This document shows positions 1-8,220 of a DNA stretch of 64,000 nucleotides, piece by piece. Position 1 is the stretch's first letter. Each line of letters begins with the position of its first letter. The notes under the pieces were generated by a model. That model saw only the letters and a program-made list of their open reading frames with translations, ran no database searches and had not been told where the DNA came from. A program made the translations under genes and the position numbers. The stretch comes from Paraglaciecola mesophila (GTDB lineage: Bacteria > Pseudomonadota > Gammaproteobacteria > Enterobacterales > Alteromonadaceae), in NCBI RefSeq assembly GCF_009906955.1, contig NZ_CP047656.1, positions 806,001-870,000 on the forward strand, read 5' to 3'.

Positions 1-2
1 TG

Positions 3-3000
3 TGCCTAGTAATCGCTACAACTAGCTACGGCGATGATAATTTATTACCAAGTGTTGAAGAAATACAGCAACGATTAAAAGCGTCCGCGGATGCAGCTGA
101 TATTTCTGATAAAGAAAAAGACCAGATAGAAAAGTCCTACCAGCAAGCAATTGATGACATTAGGGCAGCGCAACAATATGAGCAACAAAGTCTAAAATAC
201 CGACAAGCGATTAAAGACGCCCCTGACGCACTGAGCAAAATTGAGCAACAACAAGCTCGCTATTCTGCGCCCCAATTACCCAATGAGCCACTGGATGGCC
301 AAACTGTATTGAGCTTACTAAATGACATGGAGGGTAAAGTCACAAGTTTGCGTGCAACCACATCTGAGCTGAAAGCCAACCTCGATGACGAACGCCGTTT
401 ATTACTTCGTCAGATTATCAGTGACACCCAAACGGCAATCGATGCGACTAACAACAACCTGAGCACTGATGATAAGAACAACCCTTACCAATTAGCCGAC
501 AATATCGCTCAGACTGCCCAACGAAAAATGTTGCAGTCCAAAATTGATGCAATCAAACAGCGCCTAGCCTATCGACCGGACCATCTCGCACTACTTGAAG
601 CGCAAATATCTTTTGAACAAAAGAGGCTCAATGGCGCTATTAACTTGCGTGATAAACTCACTGCCTTACAGAGTCAATTAGATAGCAAAGCGAATGCTTC
701 TAAATTATCGCAACTGCAGGCTGTTACGGCCTCTTTAATTAGCGCCCCAAAATCGTTGCGTGATATCGCCAAACACAATGAAGTATTAGCCCAACAGGCA
801 GCCTCTTTATCCGAGCAACAAGATAATACCAGTGATGAACTCAATCGAATTCAAACACAAATAAACGAGCTGAATAATAAGTTCTCTTCGCTCAATCGCT
901 TACTCGAGCTCGAGGTTTATGAATCATCGGCGGTCTTTGGTAACGCCCTTCGACAGGAGTGGGAGCAAACTTCGAGCGTAATCAATAGCAGTGAAGCGAT
1001 CAAACAAACGGAAATGCTATTGGTCGATAACCGAGTGGCTATGTTTAGCATTAACCAGAAGCGCGCACCATACGACGTACCAGAAGTAAAACCCTTAATG
1101 GCCCAAATAGGCAAAGACAATACACGCTGGAAGGATGAAGCGCACAACCTGATCAATCAACGACGAGAGCTTATTTCTCAGCTAAGTTCGGCCTATACAC
1201 AGCACGTGGATACCTTATCAGTTTTATTGGATAAATTAGGTTACTTGAGTCAAAGAAGTCAAACCTACAGTGATCTATTAGAAAGTAATTTATTTTGGAT
1301 CCCAAGTGCTACGCCATTTAACGTACAAACGGTAGCGGCAGCAGGCGATTCTGCGGCGTGGCTGTTTCGCACGGAACATTGGCAAAACGTAGTACAAGCT
1401 ATTGTGCGTAATGTGCAACAAGAACAAATTAGTTTATTCACAATACTGTGTGCTTTTGTTCTCACGATAATATTACGAAAGCGTTTAAAACAACGCTTAA
1501 CAGATATCGCCCCTAATATTGGAAAGGTACAAACAGATGCATTTCAATTCACCCTTGAAGGGCTAGCCATTACGTTAGGTTTGTCCTTACCTCCCGCATT
1601 ATTGTTGTTTGCCTTAGCACTGCTTAGCGATACCCAAACGGGCTTTTCCAACAGTTTAAGCAATGCATTTTTCGTTGGTGGATTAATGATGATTTACCTT
1701 GAGTTCATGCTGCAACTTGTGCGAAAAAATGGATTGGGTGAAGTGCATTTCAGGTGGAGTGAATCCAACCTCGCATTACTGCGAAAGAACAACAGGTTAC
1801 TCATTATTGTTTTCATTCCTGTTGGCATCATAATGACATTGCTAACCAATCAAGCGAGTGTCGAAATTCGTGAAGATTTAGGGCAATTTGCGCTTATTAT
1901 TTTATGTTCTTCGCTTGCCATTGCGGGAACAAGGGTTACGCGTAACGCCTACTATCGCCACCGTAGCTCGCTTTATACATCTAAGCGATTTTCTTACTTT
2001 GTCTATTCTCTGCTTATTTTGGTACCGGTATTTTTAATCATTTTGTCCGCCATTGGCTATCAATACAGTGCGCAACGCATCCTCGCATTGATGTTAGAAA
2101 CAGCCGTTTTGTGTACTTTGGCTTTGTTAGTGTATTACACATCAGAGCGCGCTATCTCTGTCAAAGCAAGACGAGTCGCATTTGAAAAAATACGCGCTAA
2201 ACGCGCAGCCACTTTACTTGCCAATGAGCAACAAGAAGCCGCTGAACAATCAGGTGAAGGCGTTCCTGATATTATCGATACACAAGAGCTAGATAGGCAT
2301 ACCATTACTAGTCAAACCAAAGCTGTCATTCGGCTGATTATTTGGCTAGTACTCTTAGGAGCCCTTTCAATAGTATGGCAGGATATTTCACCCATAGCCT
2401 ATTCGCTTGACGATATTGTTATGTGGGAAATTAGTAGTGATGATCCGCAAACTCCCGCGCAACTCATCACACTTTGGAGCTGCCTGCTAAGTTTAGCTAT
2501 TTTGTTTATCAGTGTTATCGGGGTGCGAAATTTACCCGGGTTACTGGAAATGACCGTGCTTGGTCGGTTAAATCTGTCACCGGGTACCAGCTATGCCATC
2601 ACGACTATGTTGAAATACACCATCGTCATTGTCGGCATCATCGTTTCAGTCAATATTCTCGGTGCCCAATGGTCAAAGTTACAATGGCTTATTGCAGCAT
2701 TAGGCGTCGGCTTAGGGTTTGGATTACAAGAAATTGTGGCTAATTTTGTATCGGGTATCGTGATCTTATTTGAACGCCCTATCCGCTTGGGCGATACGAT
2801 CACAATTGCTGGGCATAGTGGCACAGTCACCCGAATTCGGATCCGCGCCACCACAGTAAGCGACTGGGACAGAAAAGAGCTGATCATTCCGAATAAAACC
2901 TTTATCACGCAAGATTTCATCAACTGGACCTTGTCAGACCCCGTTACCCGTATCGTCATCCCCGTTGGCGTCGCTTATGGCAGTGATACAGAAAAAGTCG

Positions 3001-3293
3001 TATCCGTTTTATTAAACGAAGCGAATCATAACCACAATGTATACCAAGATCCCGCTCCTGCAGCCTTATTTCTGGCCTTTGGTGACAGTAGTTTGCTCTT
3101 TGAATTACGGGTGTTTGCACGTGCTGTCGTAGACCGAGCTATGGTGACGCACGAACTCCATATGCAAATTGAAAAAGCCTTCAAACAAGCGGGAATTGAA
3201 ATAGCGTATCCTCAACAAGATGTGCACGTAAATATGCGTGACCCAATCGATATTAATATCGCCACAACCAAATCTGATAGCCCACTAAAATAA
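3..3293 (+). CDS. mscK: MscK/KefA-type large mechanosensitive channel, 5'-truncated by the window edge
   Basis: Mechanosensitive ion channel of the inner membrane that releases solutes on hypoosmotic shock. The frame is open from base 3 with no stop, so the TTG at 309 is not the true start. About 1,096 residues are visible, close to the 1,120 of E. coli MscK. The first visible residues (CLVIATTSYGDD) look like the end of a signal peptide. A long, Gln-rich coiled-coil periplasmic domain (MscS_porin type) follows, then about eight hydrophobic segments. The C-terminal MscS core has the pore-helix motif LGVGLGFGLQEIVANF and the beta-domain stretch FERPIRLGDTITI. The family call is secure; the exact start lies outside the window. 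Confidence 0.95.
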   Translation, partial: CLVIATTSYGDDNLLPSVEEIQQRLKASADAADISDKEKDQIEKSYQQAIDDIRAAQQYEQQSLKYRQAIKDAPDALSKIEQQQARYSAPQLPNEPLDGQTVLSLLNDMEGKVTSLRATTSELKANLDDERRLLLRQIISDTQTAIDATNNNLSTDDKNNPYQLADNIAQTAQRKMLQSKIDAIKQRLAYRPDHLALLEAQISFEQKRLNGAINLRDKLTALQSQLDSKANASKLSQLQAVTASLISAPKSLRDIAKHNEVLAQQAASLSEQQDNTSDELNRIQTQINELNNKFSSLNRLLELEVYESSAVFGNALRQEWEQTSSVINSSEAIKQTEMLLVDNRVAMFSINQKRAPYDVPEVKPLMAQIGKDNTRWKDEAHNLINQRRELISQLSSAYTQHVDTLSVLLDKLGYLSQRSQTYSDLLESNLFWIPSATPFNVQTVAAAGDSAAWLFRTEHWQNVVQAIVRNVQQEQISLFTILCAFVLTIILRKRLKQRLTDIAPNIGKVQTDAFQFTLEGLAITLGLSLPPALLLFALALLSDTQTGFSNSLSNAFFVGGLMMIYLEFMLQLVRKNGLGEVHFRWSESNLALLRKNNRLLIIVFIPVGIIMTLLTNQASVEIREDLGQFALIILCSSLAIAGTRVTRNAYYRHRSSLYTSKRFSYFVYSLLILVPVFLIILSAIGYQYSAQRILALMLETAVLCTLALLVYYTSERAISVKARRVAFEKIRAKRAATLLANEQQEAAEQSGEGVPDIIDTQELDRHTITSQTKAVIRLIIWLVLLGALSIVWQDISPIAYSLDDIVMWEISSDDPQTPAQLITLWSCLLSLAILFISVIGVRNLPGLLEMTVLGRLNLSPGTSYAITTMLKYTIVIVGIIVSVNILGAQWSKLQWLIAALGVGLGFGLQEIVANFVSGIVILFERPIRLGDTITIAGHSGTVTRIRIRATTVSDWDRKELIIPNKTFITQDFINWTLSDPVTRIVIPVGVAYGSDTEKVVSVLLNEANHNHNVYQDPAPAALFLAFGDSSLLFELRVFARAVVDRAMVTHELHMQIEKAFKQAGIEIAYPQQDVHVNMRDPIDINIATTKSDSPLK

Positions 3294-3380
3294 ACATGCT
3301 TAGAAAGTACGGGGCACTTCCCTTGGGGCTTTTTCATTTAAGTATCATTCACAAAGAAATGGGTAAATCGAGAATTTTCT

Positions 3381-3410
3381 TTGGCACATGAGCGGCGATC
3401 CGGTTAGCAT
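3381..3410 (+). promoter_or_regulatory. possible sigma-70 promoter of the TonB receptor
   Basis: TTGGCA at 3381-3386 and TAGCAT at 3405-3410 are spaced 18 nt apart, about 35 nt before the ATG. The match is only moderate. Confidence 0.3.
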
Positions 3411-3444
3411 AAATCCTTAAGTTTCAGATTTAAATAAGGTATTC

Positions 3445-5574
3445 ATGCTTTCTCCTAAAACCATTTTCCCATTCACTATGCTTTCCATTCTCATACACAG
3501 TTCATATGCTGTTGCGGAGCAAACGCCTCCTGTTGAGGTGATTATTGTAAGCGGCGCTCACTCAAAAACAGATGTCATGGCTCTTGATAGTAACGTAGAG
3601 CGTATTAATCAAGAGGACATAGAGCGGGTTAATGCAGCACTGGCCAGTGATATCCTAAATCGCGCAAGCGGTGTTTATGTGCAAGCTAATAATGGTGTTG
3701 AAAACCTACCTTCATTACGCTCGCCAATTCTTACTGGACCAGGAGCCGGTGGTGCCTTTCTATTTATGCAAGATGGTATAGCAACGCGTGCAGCAGGATT
3801 TGCCAACAATAACGGCTTAGCAGAACTGAACTTGGCCCAAGCCGATAGCATTGAAGTGATCCAAGGCCCTAACAGTGCAGTGTATGGCTCTAATGCGGTT
3901 CACGGAGTAATCAATGTGCTGAGTTTATCGCCGCAAAACGGCGGAAATGCTGAGATCACATTTGGCCCGAACGAGCGCGTTCAGTTTAATGGTGCCGTAG
4001 GCCATGTTGACAACACAACTGAGGTATCTCAAGGGGTTGGCTTAACGCTACAAGTTATTGATGATGGAGGTTATCAAGATGAAAGTGGATTTACTTCCAC
4101 TAAGTTGGGACTTAGGCATGATTTTCAGCGAGACAAGTTAACAATTCAAAGCACCTTATCGGGATTTGATCTTGACCAAGACACCGCCGGATTTATTGCC
4201 TCAGGGGATAACGGCGAAGGCTGCTTCAGTTCGACTTTTGCTCCGAGTGAATTATACAAAGACCGTTCAGCAATGGAAAAAAACTGCGATACAGACGCCT
4301 ATCGTCAATGGTCATCCTTGCGTGGTGCTAGTCACATCAATTACCAGTTAGACGCCAATCAAGCGTTAAATTTCACCCCCTATTTTCGTACAAATAGCAT
4401 GGAGTTCAGGCAGCACTATTTGCCTTCAAGAGCAATCGAGGAAAATAGCCACTACAGTGTTGGTCTGAATTCTGATTACCAATGGCAGGTAAACAGTGCC
4501 GTTGCACTTGTCGTGGGTTTAGACGCCGACTGGACTCATGGTGAACTGACAGAAACTCAAGAACAAGGTGATATGTTTAGTTTTGGTAAAGCTCGCCAAC
4601 AAGGTGTGCATTTTGATTATGAGGTTAATGCCACTACTCTCGCCCCATTCATACAAGTTAATTGGCAAGTCAATAACGCGTTAAGCGTCAATTCAAGCCT
4701 GCGTGTTGATTATACAGATTACGATTACAACAACTTAATCAGTGATGGCACTACCAAAGCCGACGGCTCTTTTTGCGTCAATAATGATGATGAAGAAGTA
4801 AGCTGTTTGTATCAACGCCCAGCAGATCGGGATGATAGTTTCAACAATACCAGTGCCAAAATAGGCGCTAATTATAGGTTGAATGAATATGTATCTTTAT
4901 TTGCCAACTGGACAAACGGATTTCGTGCCCCTCAAACCACTGATTTGTACCGGCTACAAAATCAACAAACCATTGGCACAATAGAATCAGAAGAAGTAAA
5001 TAGTATTGAAGCTGGCGTGCGTAGTGCTTTTCAAAACCTACAAATTCAAGCCGTTATCTACAGCATGCAAAAAGATCATTTCTTCTTTCGGGATGACGAT
5101 GGCTTGAATGTAACCGATGGTGAAACGGATCATAAAGGCATTGAGCTCAGTACGCTATACCAACTACTTGAGAACCTAAGTATTTCAGTAAATTATGCTT
5201 ATGCGCAACACGAATACGATTTTGATCGTCCAAGTAGCGGCGTGATAAGTGGCAATGACATTGACACCGCTCCGCGTCATCAGGGAAATGCAAGAATAAA
5301 CTGGCAACCTACCGCTGAAACTGAGCTTGAATTAGAATGGCAACACATCGGTCGCTATTACCTTGACCCGGCAAATGCTCACGAATACCAAGGACATGAT
5401 TTACTGCATTTACGCGGTCAGTGGCAATTAAATAAACGTGTTAACCTAACAGCAAAGCTAGAAAACCTGACCGACCAAAAGTACGCTAGCAGAGCTGACT
5501 ACGCTTTCGGATCATACCGATACTTCGGTGGTCAACCTCGCGCCATATACGTTGGGGCCAATTATAGCTTCTAA
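3445..5574 (+). CDS. TonB-dependent outer membrane receptor
   Basis: A 709-residue outer membrane transporter powered by TonB-ExbBD. It has a signal peptide ending near AVA (residue 24) and a TonB-box-like stretch EVIIVSG. The plug domain carries the usual DSIEVIQGPNSAVYGSNAVHGVINV motif region, and the 22-strand barrel ends in an aromatic residue (NYSF). Barrel signature motifs NWTNGFRAP and LENLTDQKYAS are present. The ATG is preceded by AAGG. It converges on a siderophore-interacting protein gene, which suggests an iron-siderophore ligand, but no Fur box was seen in its own upstream region, so the substrate is uncertain. Confidence 0.92.
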   Translation: MLSPKTIFPFTMLSILIHSSYAVAEQTPPVEVIIVSGAHSKTDVMALDSNVERINQEDIERVNAALASDILNRASGVYVQANNGVENLPSLRSPILTGPGAGGAFLFMQDGIATRAAGFANNNGLAELNLAQADSIEVIQGPNSAVYGSNAVHGVINVLSLSPQNGGNAEITFGPNERVQFNGAVGHVDNTTEVSQGVGLTLQVIDDGGYQDESGFTSTKLGLRHDFQRDKLTIQSTLSGFDLDQDTAGFIASGDNGEGCFSSTFAPSELYKDRSAMEKNCDTDAYRQWSSLRGASHINYQLDANQALNFTPYFRTNSMEFRQHYLPSRAIEENSHYSVGLNSDYQWQVNSAVALVVGLDADWTHGELTETQEQGDMFSFGKARQQGVHFDYEVNATTLAPFIQVNWQVNNALSVNSSLRVDYTDYDYNNLISDGTTKADGSFCVNNDDEEVSCLYQRPADRDDSFNNTSAKIGANYRLNEYVSLFANWTNGFRAPQTTDLYRLQNQQTIGTIESEEVNSIEAGVRSAFQNLQIQAVIYSMQKDHFFFRDDDGLNVTDGETDHKGIELSTLYQLLENLSISVNYAYAQHEYDFDRPSSGVISGNDIDTAPRHQGNARINWQPTAETELELEWQHIGRYYLDPANAHEYQGHDLLHLRGQWQLNKRVNLTAKLENLTDQKYASRADYAFGSYRYFGGQPRAIYVGANYSF

Positions 5575-5634
5575 CGGAATCTATGAGTTTTCATCATTAA
5601 GCAGCACGAGATGGAAAGCTAAAGAAGTCATTCC

Positions 5635-5652
5635 CCCCTACTCACGTAGGGG
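5635..5652. terminator. hairpin between convergent genes, possible weak terminator
   Basis: Perfect 7-bp stem CCCCTAC/GTAGGGG with a TCAC loop between the convergent receptor and siderophore-interacting protein genes. No U-tract follows on either strand, so intrinsic termination is doubtful. Confidence 0.35.
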
Positions 5653-5679
5653 CGTTGCGCATGTTTTCACCCTACATTA

Positions 5680-6444
5680 TTAGAGTGGCGCAGCTTGTTT
5701 TTGACGATTAAACTTATCGGCATCAACCCCTTTTTTCCAGTAGCCCGTTGCAAACAAATTTAAACGGTCGTACTGAAGATCATGTAATAGCATCCCTTTG
5801 ATGGTTCGTACACTTCTTGCTTCGAGGCCAAAGAACACATGAGTTTTATCATTGGGTAACGCTTTAGCAGCGGCCTCAACTCTATCTTCAAAAGAATGTA
5901 TCGCTTCGTCTTCTATATGCCATTCCACCTCTAAATGCTCCCCCGCATCCATTGAAATAATATCGCTGCGGGTTGGCACCGTTATGACTGACTTTAACGT
6001 TGAATGTTTAGGAATATACTTAGCAAACCCATTTACCGCGTTGAGTGACGTTAGATCGCCGATTAACAAGTAATTTTCTTGGCTGAAATCAGTTAGTTTG
6101 GGCGCTCCTGGCCCCGCAATACCAGCAAAGTCGCCTACTTTGGCGTTCACCGCCCAATTTGTCGCCGGCCCATCATGCCGATTGACTACAAAATCAATTG
6201 CCAGCTCCAATGTTTGCGCATTAAAACTGCGAATGGTGTACGACCGTTTAAAAGCAGGTCGCGATGCGTCAAGCGCTAATTCAGGATAGATTTCACCTTC
6301 ATGAGGCACGAGTACTTTAACGTGCGCCCCTTCCTTTCCTTCTGGAAAACCAGCTAATTGGTCTGAACTAAAGACAATCCTGCGAAGATGCGGAGAAAGC
6401 GATTCTATGCGGATAATTTTAACTAAACGTACTTGGGGTTTCAT
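5680..6444 (-). CDS. siderophore-interacting protein (ViuB/SIP family ferric-siderophore reductase)
   Basis: A 254-residue cytoplasmic flavoprotein expected to release iron from imported ferric siderophores by reducing Fe(III). The FAD-binding beta-barrel with the RSYTIR motif lies around residues 67-72, followed by DFVVNRHDGPATNWA and a Rossmann-like NAD(P)H half (LLIGDLTSLNAV); the C-terminal part has the family FATGYWKKGVD ending. Length matches the family. A good Shine-Dalgarno (AGGAGG) precedes the ATG at 6444. Upstream are a palindrome and a Fur-box-like site, and the downstream convergent gene is a TonB receptor, which fits iron acquisition. Confidence 0.9.
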   Translation of the reverse strand: MKPQVRLVKIIRIESLSPHLRRIVFSSDQLAGFPEGKEGAHVKVLVPHEGEIYPELALDASRPAFKRSYTIRSFNAQTLELAIDFVVNRHDGPATNWAVNAKVGDFAGIAGPGAPKLTDFSQENYLLIGDLTSLNAVNGFAKYIPKHSTLKSVITVPTRSDIISMDAGEHLEVEWHIEDEAIHSFEDRVEAAAKALPNDKTHVFFGLEARSVRTIKGMLLHDLQYDRLNLFATGYWKKGVDADKFNRQKQAAPL

Positions 6445-6454
6445 AATCCCTCCT

Positions 6455-6479
6455 ATATAGTTGACTATATCAACTATAT
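6455..6479. promoter_or_regulatory. 25-bp inverted repeat upstream of the siderophore-interacting protein
   Basis: ATATAGTTGA at 6455-6464 and TCAACTATAT at 6470-6479 form a perfect 10-bp inverted repeat around CTATA. It sits directly before the Shine-Dalgarno, where a repressor could block transcription. PadR-family genes often accompany SIP genes, but none is present here, so the binding protein is unknown. Confidence 0.5.
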
Positions 6480-6507
6480 CAGGAAAAATTCATTTATCAA
6501 GAACAAA

Positions 6508-6522
6508 TGAGAATAATTATTA
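6508..6522 (-). promoter_or_regulatory. Fur-box-like site
   Basis: TGAGAATAATTATTA matches the 7-1-7 Fur consensus TGATAATNATTATCA at 12 of 14 defined positions, 64-78 nt upstream of the siderophore-interacting protein start. Confidence 0.55.
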
Positions 6523-6540
6523 TTTAGTCAAAAATCTCAA

Positions 6541-6574
6541 AAATAGAAAACGCCTGATCATAGTGATGCAGGCG
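6541..6574 (-). terminator. intrinsic terminator of the repeat-protein gene
   Basis: On the minus strand, stem CGCCTG (6569-6574) pairs with CAGGCG (6551-6556) across a 12-nt loop and is followed by TTTTCTATTT (6541-6550). It lies about 60 nt past the stop of the 12-residue-repeat protein. Confidence 0.65.
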
Positions 6575-6630
6575 CTCTTTACATTGTTTATTGTCAGCAT
6601 GGGTTTGAACAACCGTCGTGCTAACCGTTT

Positions 6631-6918
6631 TTAGAGTTGACCTGGAGGCACCATTTTACCGCCCGTGCCAATTAAACTAGGCGGTACAATTTTTCCACCC
6701 GTACCGATAATAGCTGGCGGTACCATTTTACCACCGGTACCAATCAAGCTAGGAGGAACCATCTTACCGCCTGTGCCTATAAGAGCCGGAGGAACCATTT
6801 TTCCACCTGTACCAATTAAGCTTGGAGGAACCATTTTACCACCCGTGCCTATGGCGAATGCTGAGCTAGAAGCAAGAACAGATAAAACAACAGTGGCAGT
6901 AAGTGTTAATTTTTTCAT
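6631..6918 (-). CDS. small secreted protein of six GTGGKMVPP repeats
   Basis: A 95-residue protein. The ATG at 6918 is chosen because AGGATA lies ahead of it and it begins a clean Sec signal peptide (MKKLT...SSAFA, 22 residues); an in-frame upstream start at 6975 would bury that peptide. The mature part is almost only six copies of a 12-residue unit IGTGGKMVPPSL, with S/A and L/I variation at positions 11-12 and one M-to-I change, ending GQL. There are no cysteines and no known domain. It has its own terminator and looks monocistronic. I do not recognise a function; an exported structural, adhesive or bacteriocin-like peptide are only guesses. Confidence 0.75.
   Translation of the reverse strand: MKKLTLTATVVLSVLASSSAFAIGTGGKMVPPSLIGTGGKMVPPALIGTGGKMVPPSLIGTGGKMVPPAIIGTGGKIVPPSLIGTGGKMVPPGQL
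6634..6852 (-). repeat. 36-bp coding tandem repeat (six units)
   Basis: Six 36-bp units encode the 12-residue repeats of the secreted protein. They differ at synonymous positions while the protein is nearly constant, so the amino acid repeat is kept by selection rather than by very recent duplication. Confidence 0.9.
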
Positions 6919-7049
6919 GATAAATATCCTATGTATGATCTTAAGTGGACGAATTTCCACCAAAGTGATTATCAAGGATATTTATCGGCAATGTCACATA
7001 CAAGGTTAAATTATGAGCATATAAATAGTATGTTTAATTGAACAGGTGT

Positions 7050-7760
7050 TTACGCTTTAAACCAGTTTTTAGAGATAAGAATGTAGCCTTGGAATAAGAC
7101 CAAGAGGGCTGAATACGTGGTCAACCCGTGGAAAATATAAGGTGCAGCGTAGTAGACATAGGTGCTAGAGACATCAAAAACCCGGCGCAATATGTATTCC
7201 AGCAAAATAAATTGATGCAGCAAAATATAGAAGAAGACTAATTGATACAAAGAGTGATCTAAGTTTAATGAGCGATATTGGCTAGGAAAATACTTCGCCA
7301 TAATAAAGACTCTGGCGAACAAAAAGTGCCTTACCCATAGATTTATCGTCAGGAGCAACACATACCAGAATATCATTGGTGCATTTTGCTTACTGATGTA
7401 CCAATAGCCCTCAGTCACTAAACAAAGCACCACCACCAAAACCGTCGGCAAGCGCATACTGTCTTCGCTTACCTTAAGTAGGGTCCAGCAGGCCACTAAG
7501 TAAGTTAGTATTTTTAACGGAAATTGAAATTGCTCACTAATAACAAGAGGATACAGCAGCTCAGAGGATAAGTTCGCTCCTGCTGAAATAACAATAATAC
7601 TCACTAAATTAATGTCGCGAATAAACAACACCGCAACAAAGCCCAACAAAGCAAGATAAATTTTTTCAAACAGTAAGCTGTCGCCGTATGTTAAAAAACC
7701 GGCACAGACAAAAAGAATAGAACCAACGAATTTTGGAATGCGTGTAGAGCTAATAAACAC
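7050..7760 (-). CDS. polytopic membrane protein of unknown function
   Basis: A 236-residue hydrophobic protein with about six or seven predicted membrane segments and few charged loops. No family motif is recognised. It starts 5 nt after the stop of an Xre-type regulator, so the two are almost certainly co-transcribed. A small DNA-binding protein paired with an integral membrane protein suggests a regulator-effector or sensor pair, but this is inference from arrangement only. Aromatic residues are abundant in the second half (around QYRSLNLDHSLYQLVFFYIL). Confidence 0.7.
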   Translation of the reverse strand: MFISSTRIPKFVGSILFVCAGFLTYGDSLLFEKIYLALLGFVAVLFIRDINLVSIIVISAGANLSSELLYPLVISEQFQFPLKILTYLVACWTLLKVSEDSMRLPTVLVVVLCLVTEGYWYISKQNAPMIFWYVLLLTINLWVRHFLFARVFIMAKYFPSQYRSLNLDHSLYQLVFFYILLHQFILLEYILRRVFDVSSTYVYYAAPYIFHGLTTYSALLVLFQGYILISKNWFKA

Positions 7761-7765
7761 GCGGA

Positions 7766-8038
7766 CTAGAGTCTATCGGTGATAAATTTAAAGTAGCCTA
7801 CAATTTGATTAACGAAGTTGTTACGGGTCTCTTCTTTCGCTTTAGTACGACAAACAGACCACCATTTTTTAACGACTTCAATTTGTAAAGTACGTAATGA
7901 TTCAGGTTTGTTGTTTTCAATCGCAGAAACAGTTTCTCGGCTTAACCCTACTCTAAGCGCAAGTTCACCCTGTGTGTAGCCCGCCTCTTTTCTGAGGTTT
8001 CTTAAAATAACAGGCAGTTCACTACTCTGTAAATCCAT
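7766..8038 (-). CDS. Xre/Cro-C1-type helix-turn-helix regulator
   Basis: A 90-residue protein whose first two thirds form an HTH_3 domain: RNLRKEAGYTQGELALRVGLSRETVSAIEN places the recognition helix around SRETVSAIE. The short C-terminal tail has no recognised ligand domain. The gene lies directly ahead of a membrane protein gene with a 5-nt gap, in the compact layout typical of Xre-plus-membrane-protein pairs. The usual role is DNA-binding repression, possibly of its own operon. The target is unknown. Confidence 0.85.
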   Translation of the reverse strand: MDLQSSELPVILRNLRKEAGYTQGELALRVGLSRETVSAIENNKPESLRTLQIEVVKKWWSVCRTKAKEETRNNFVNQIVGYFKFITDRL

Positions 8039-8220
8039 ATATCTGAAGCCTAAAGTTCAATAAAGAAAGCGGTTAATAAATTCGACACTCAATGGTAACT
8101 ATTTTACGACAGTCAAGTAAAGATAATTCCCTTTCTAAGCTAGAACAAAATTTCAGCACCTAGCCTTTTGTTATTCTATCTGTTTATATTTTAATCGACA
8201 AAACGTCTACTGCAACTAGC

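Noticed and set aside
309..3293. Taking the TTG at 309 as the start of the MscK gene
   Set aside because: The frame stays open to base 3 with protein-like sequence and a signal-peptide-like end.
3300..3340. Terminator after the MscK gene
   Set aside because: A short T-tract (CTTTTTC) is present, but only 3-4 bp stems can be formed before it.
6634..6852. 36-bp periodic repeats resembling a CRISPR array
   Set aside because: Repeats are contiguous without spacers and encode a protein repeat behind a signal peptide.
6665..7009. Plus-strand frame opposite the repeat protein
   Set aside because: Its repeats (PIKLGGTILPPV) are the antisense image of the repeat units; no Shine-Dalgarno or signal peptide; the minus strand has all coding features.
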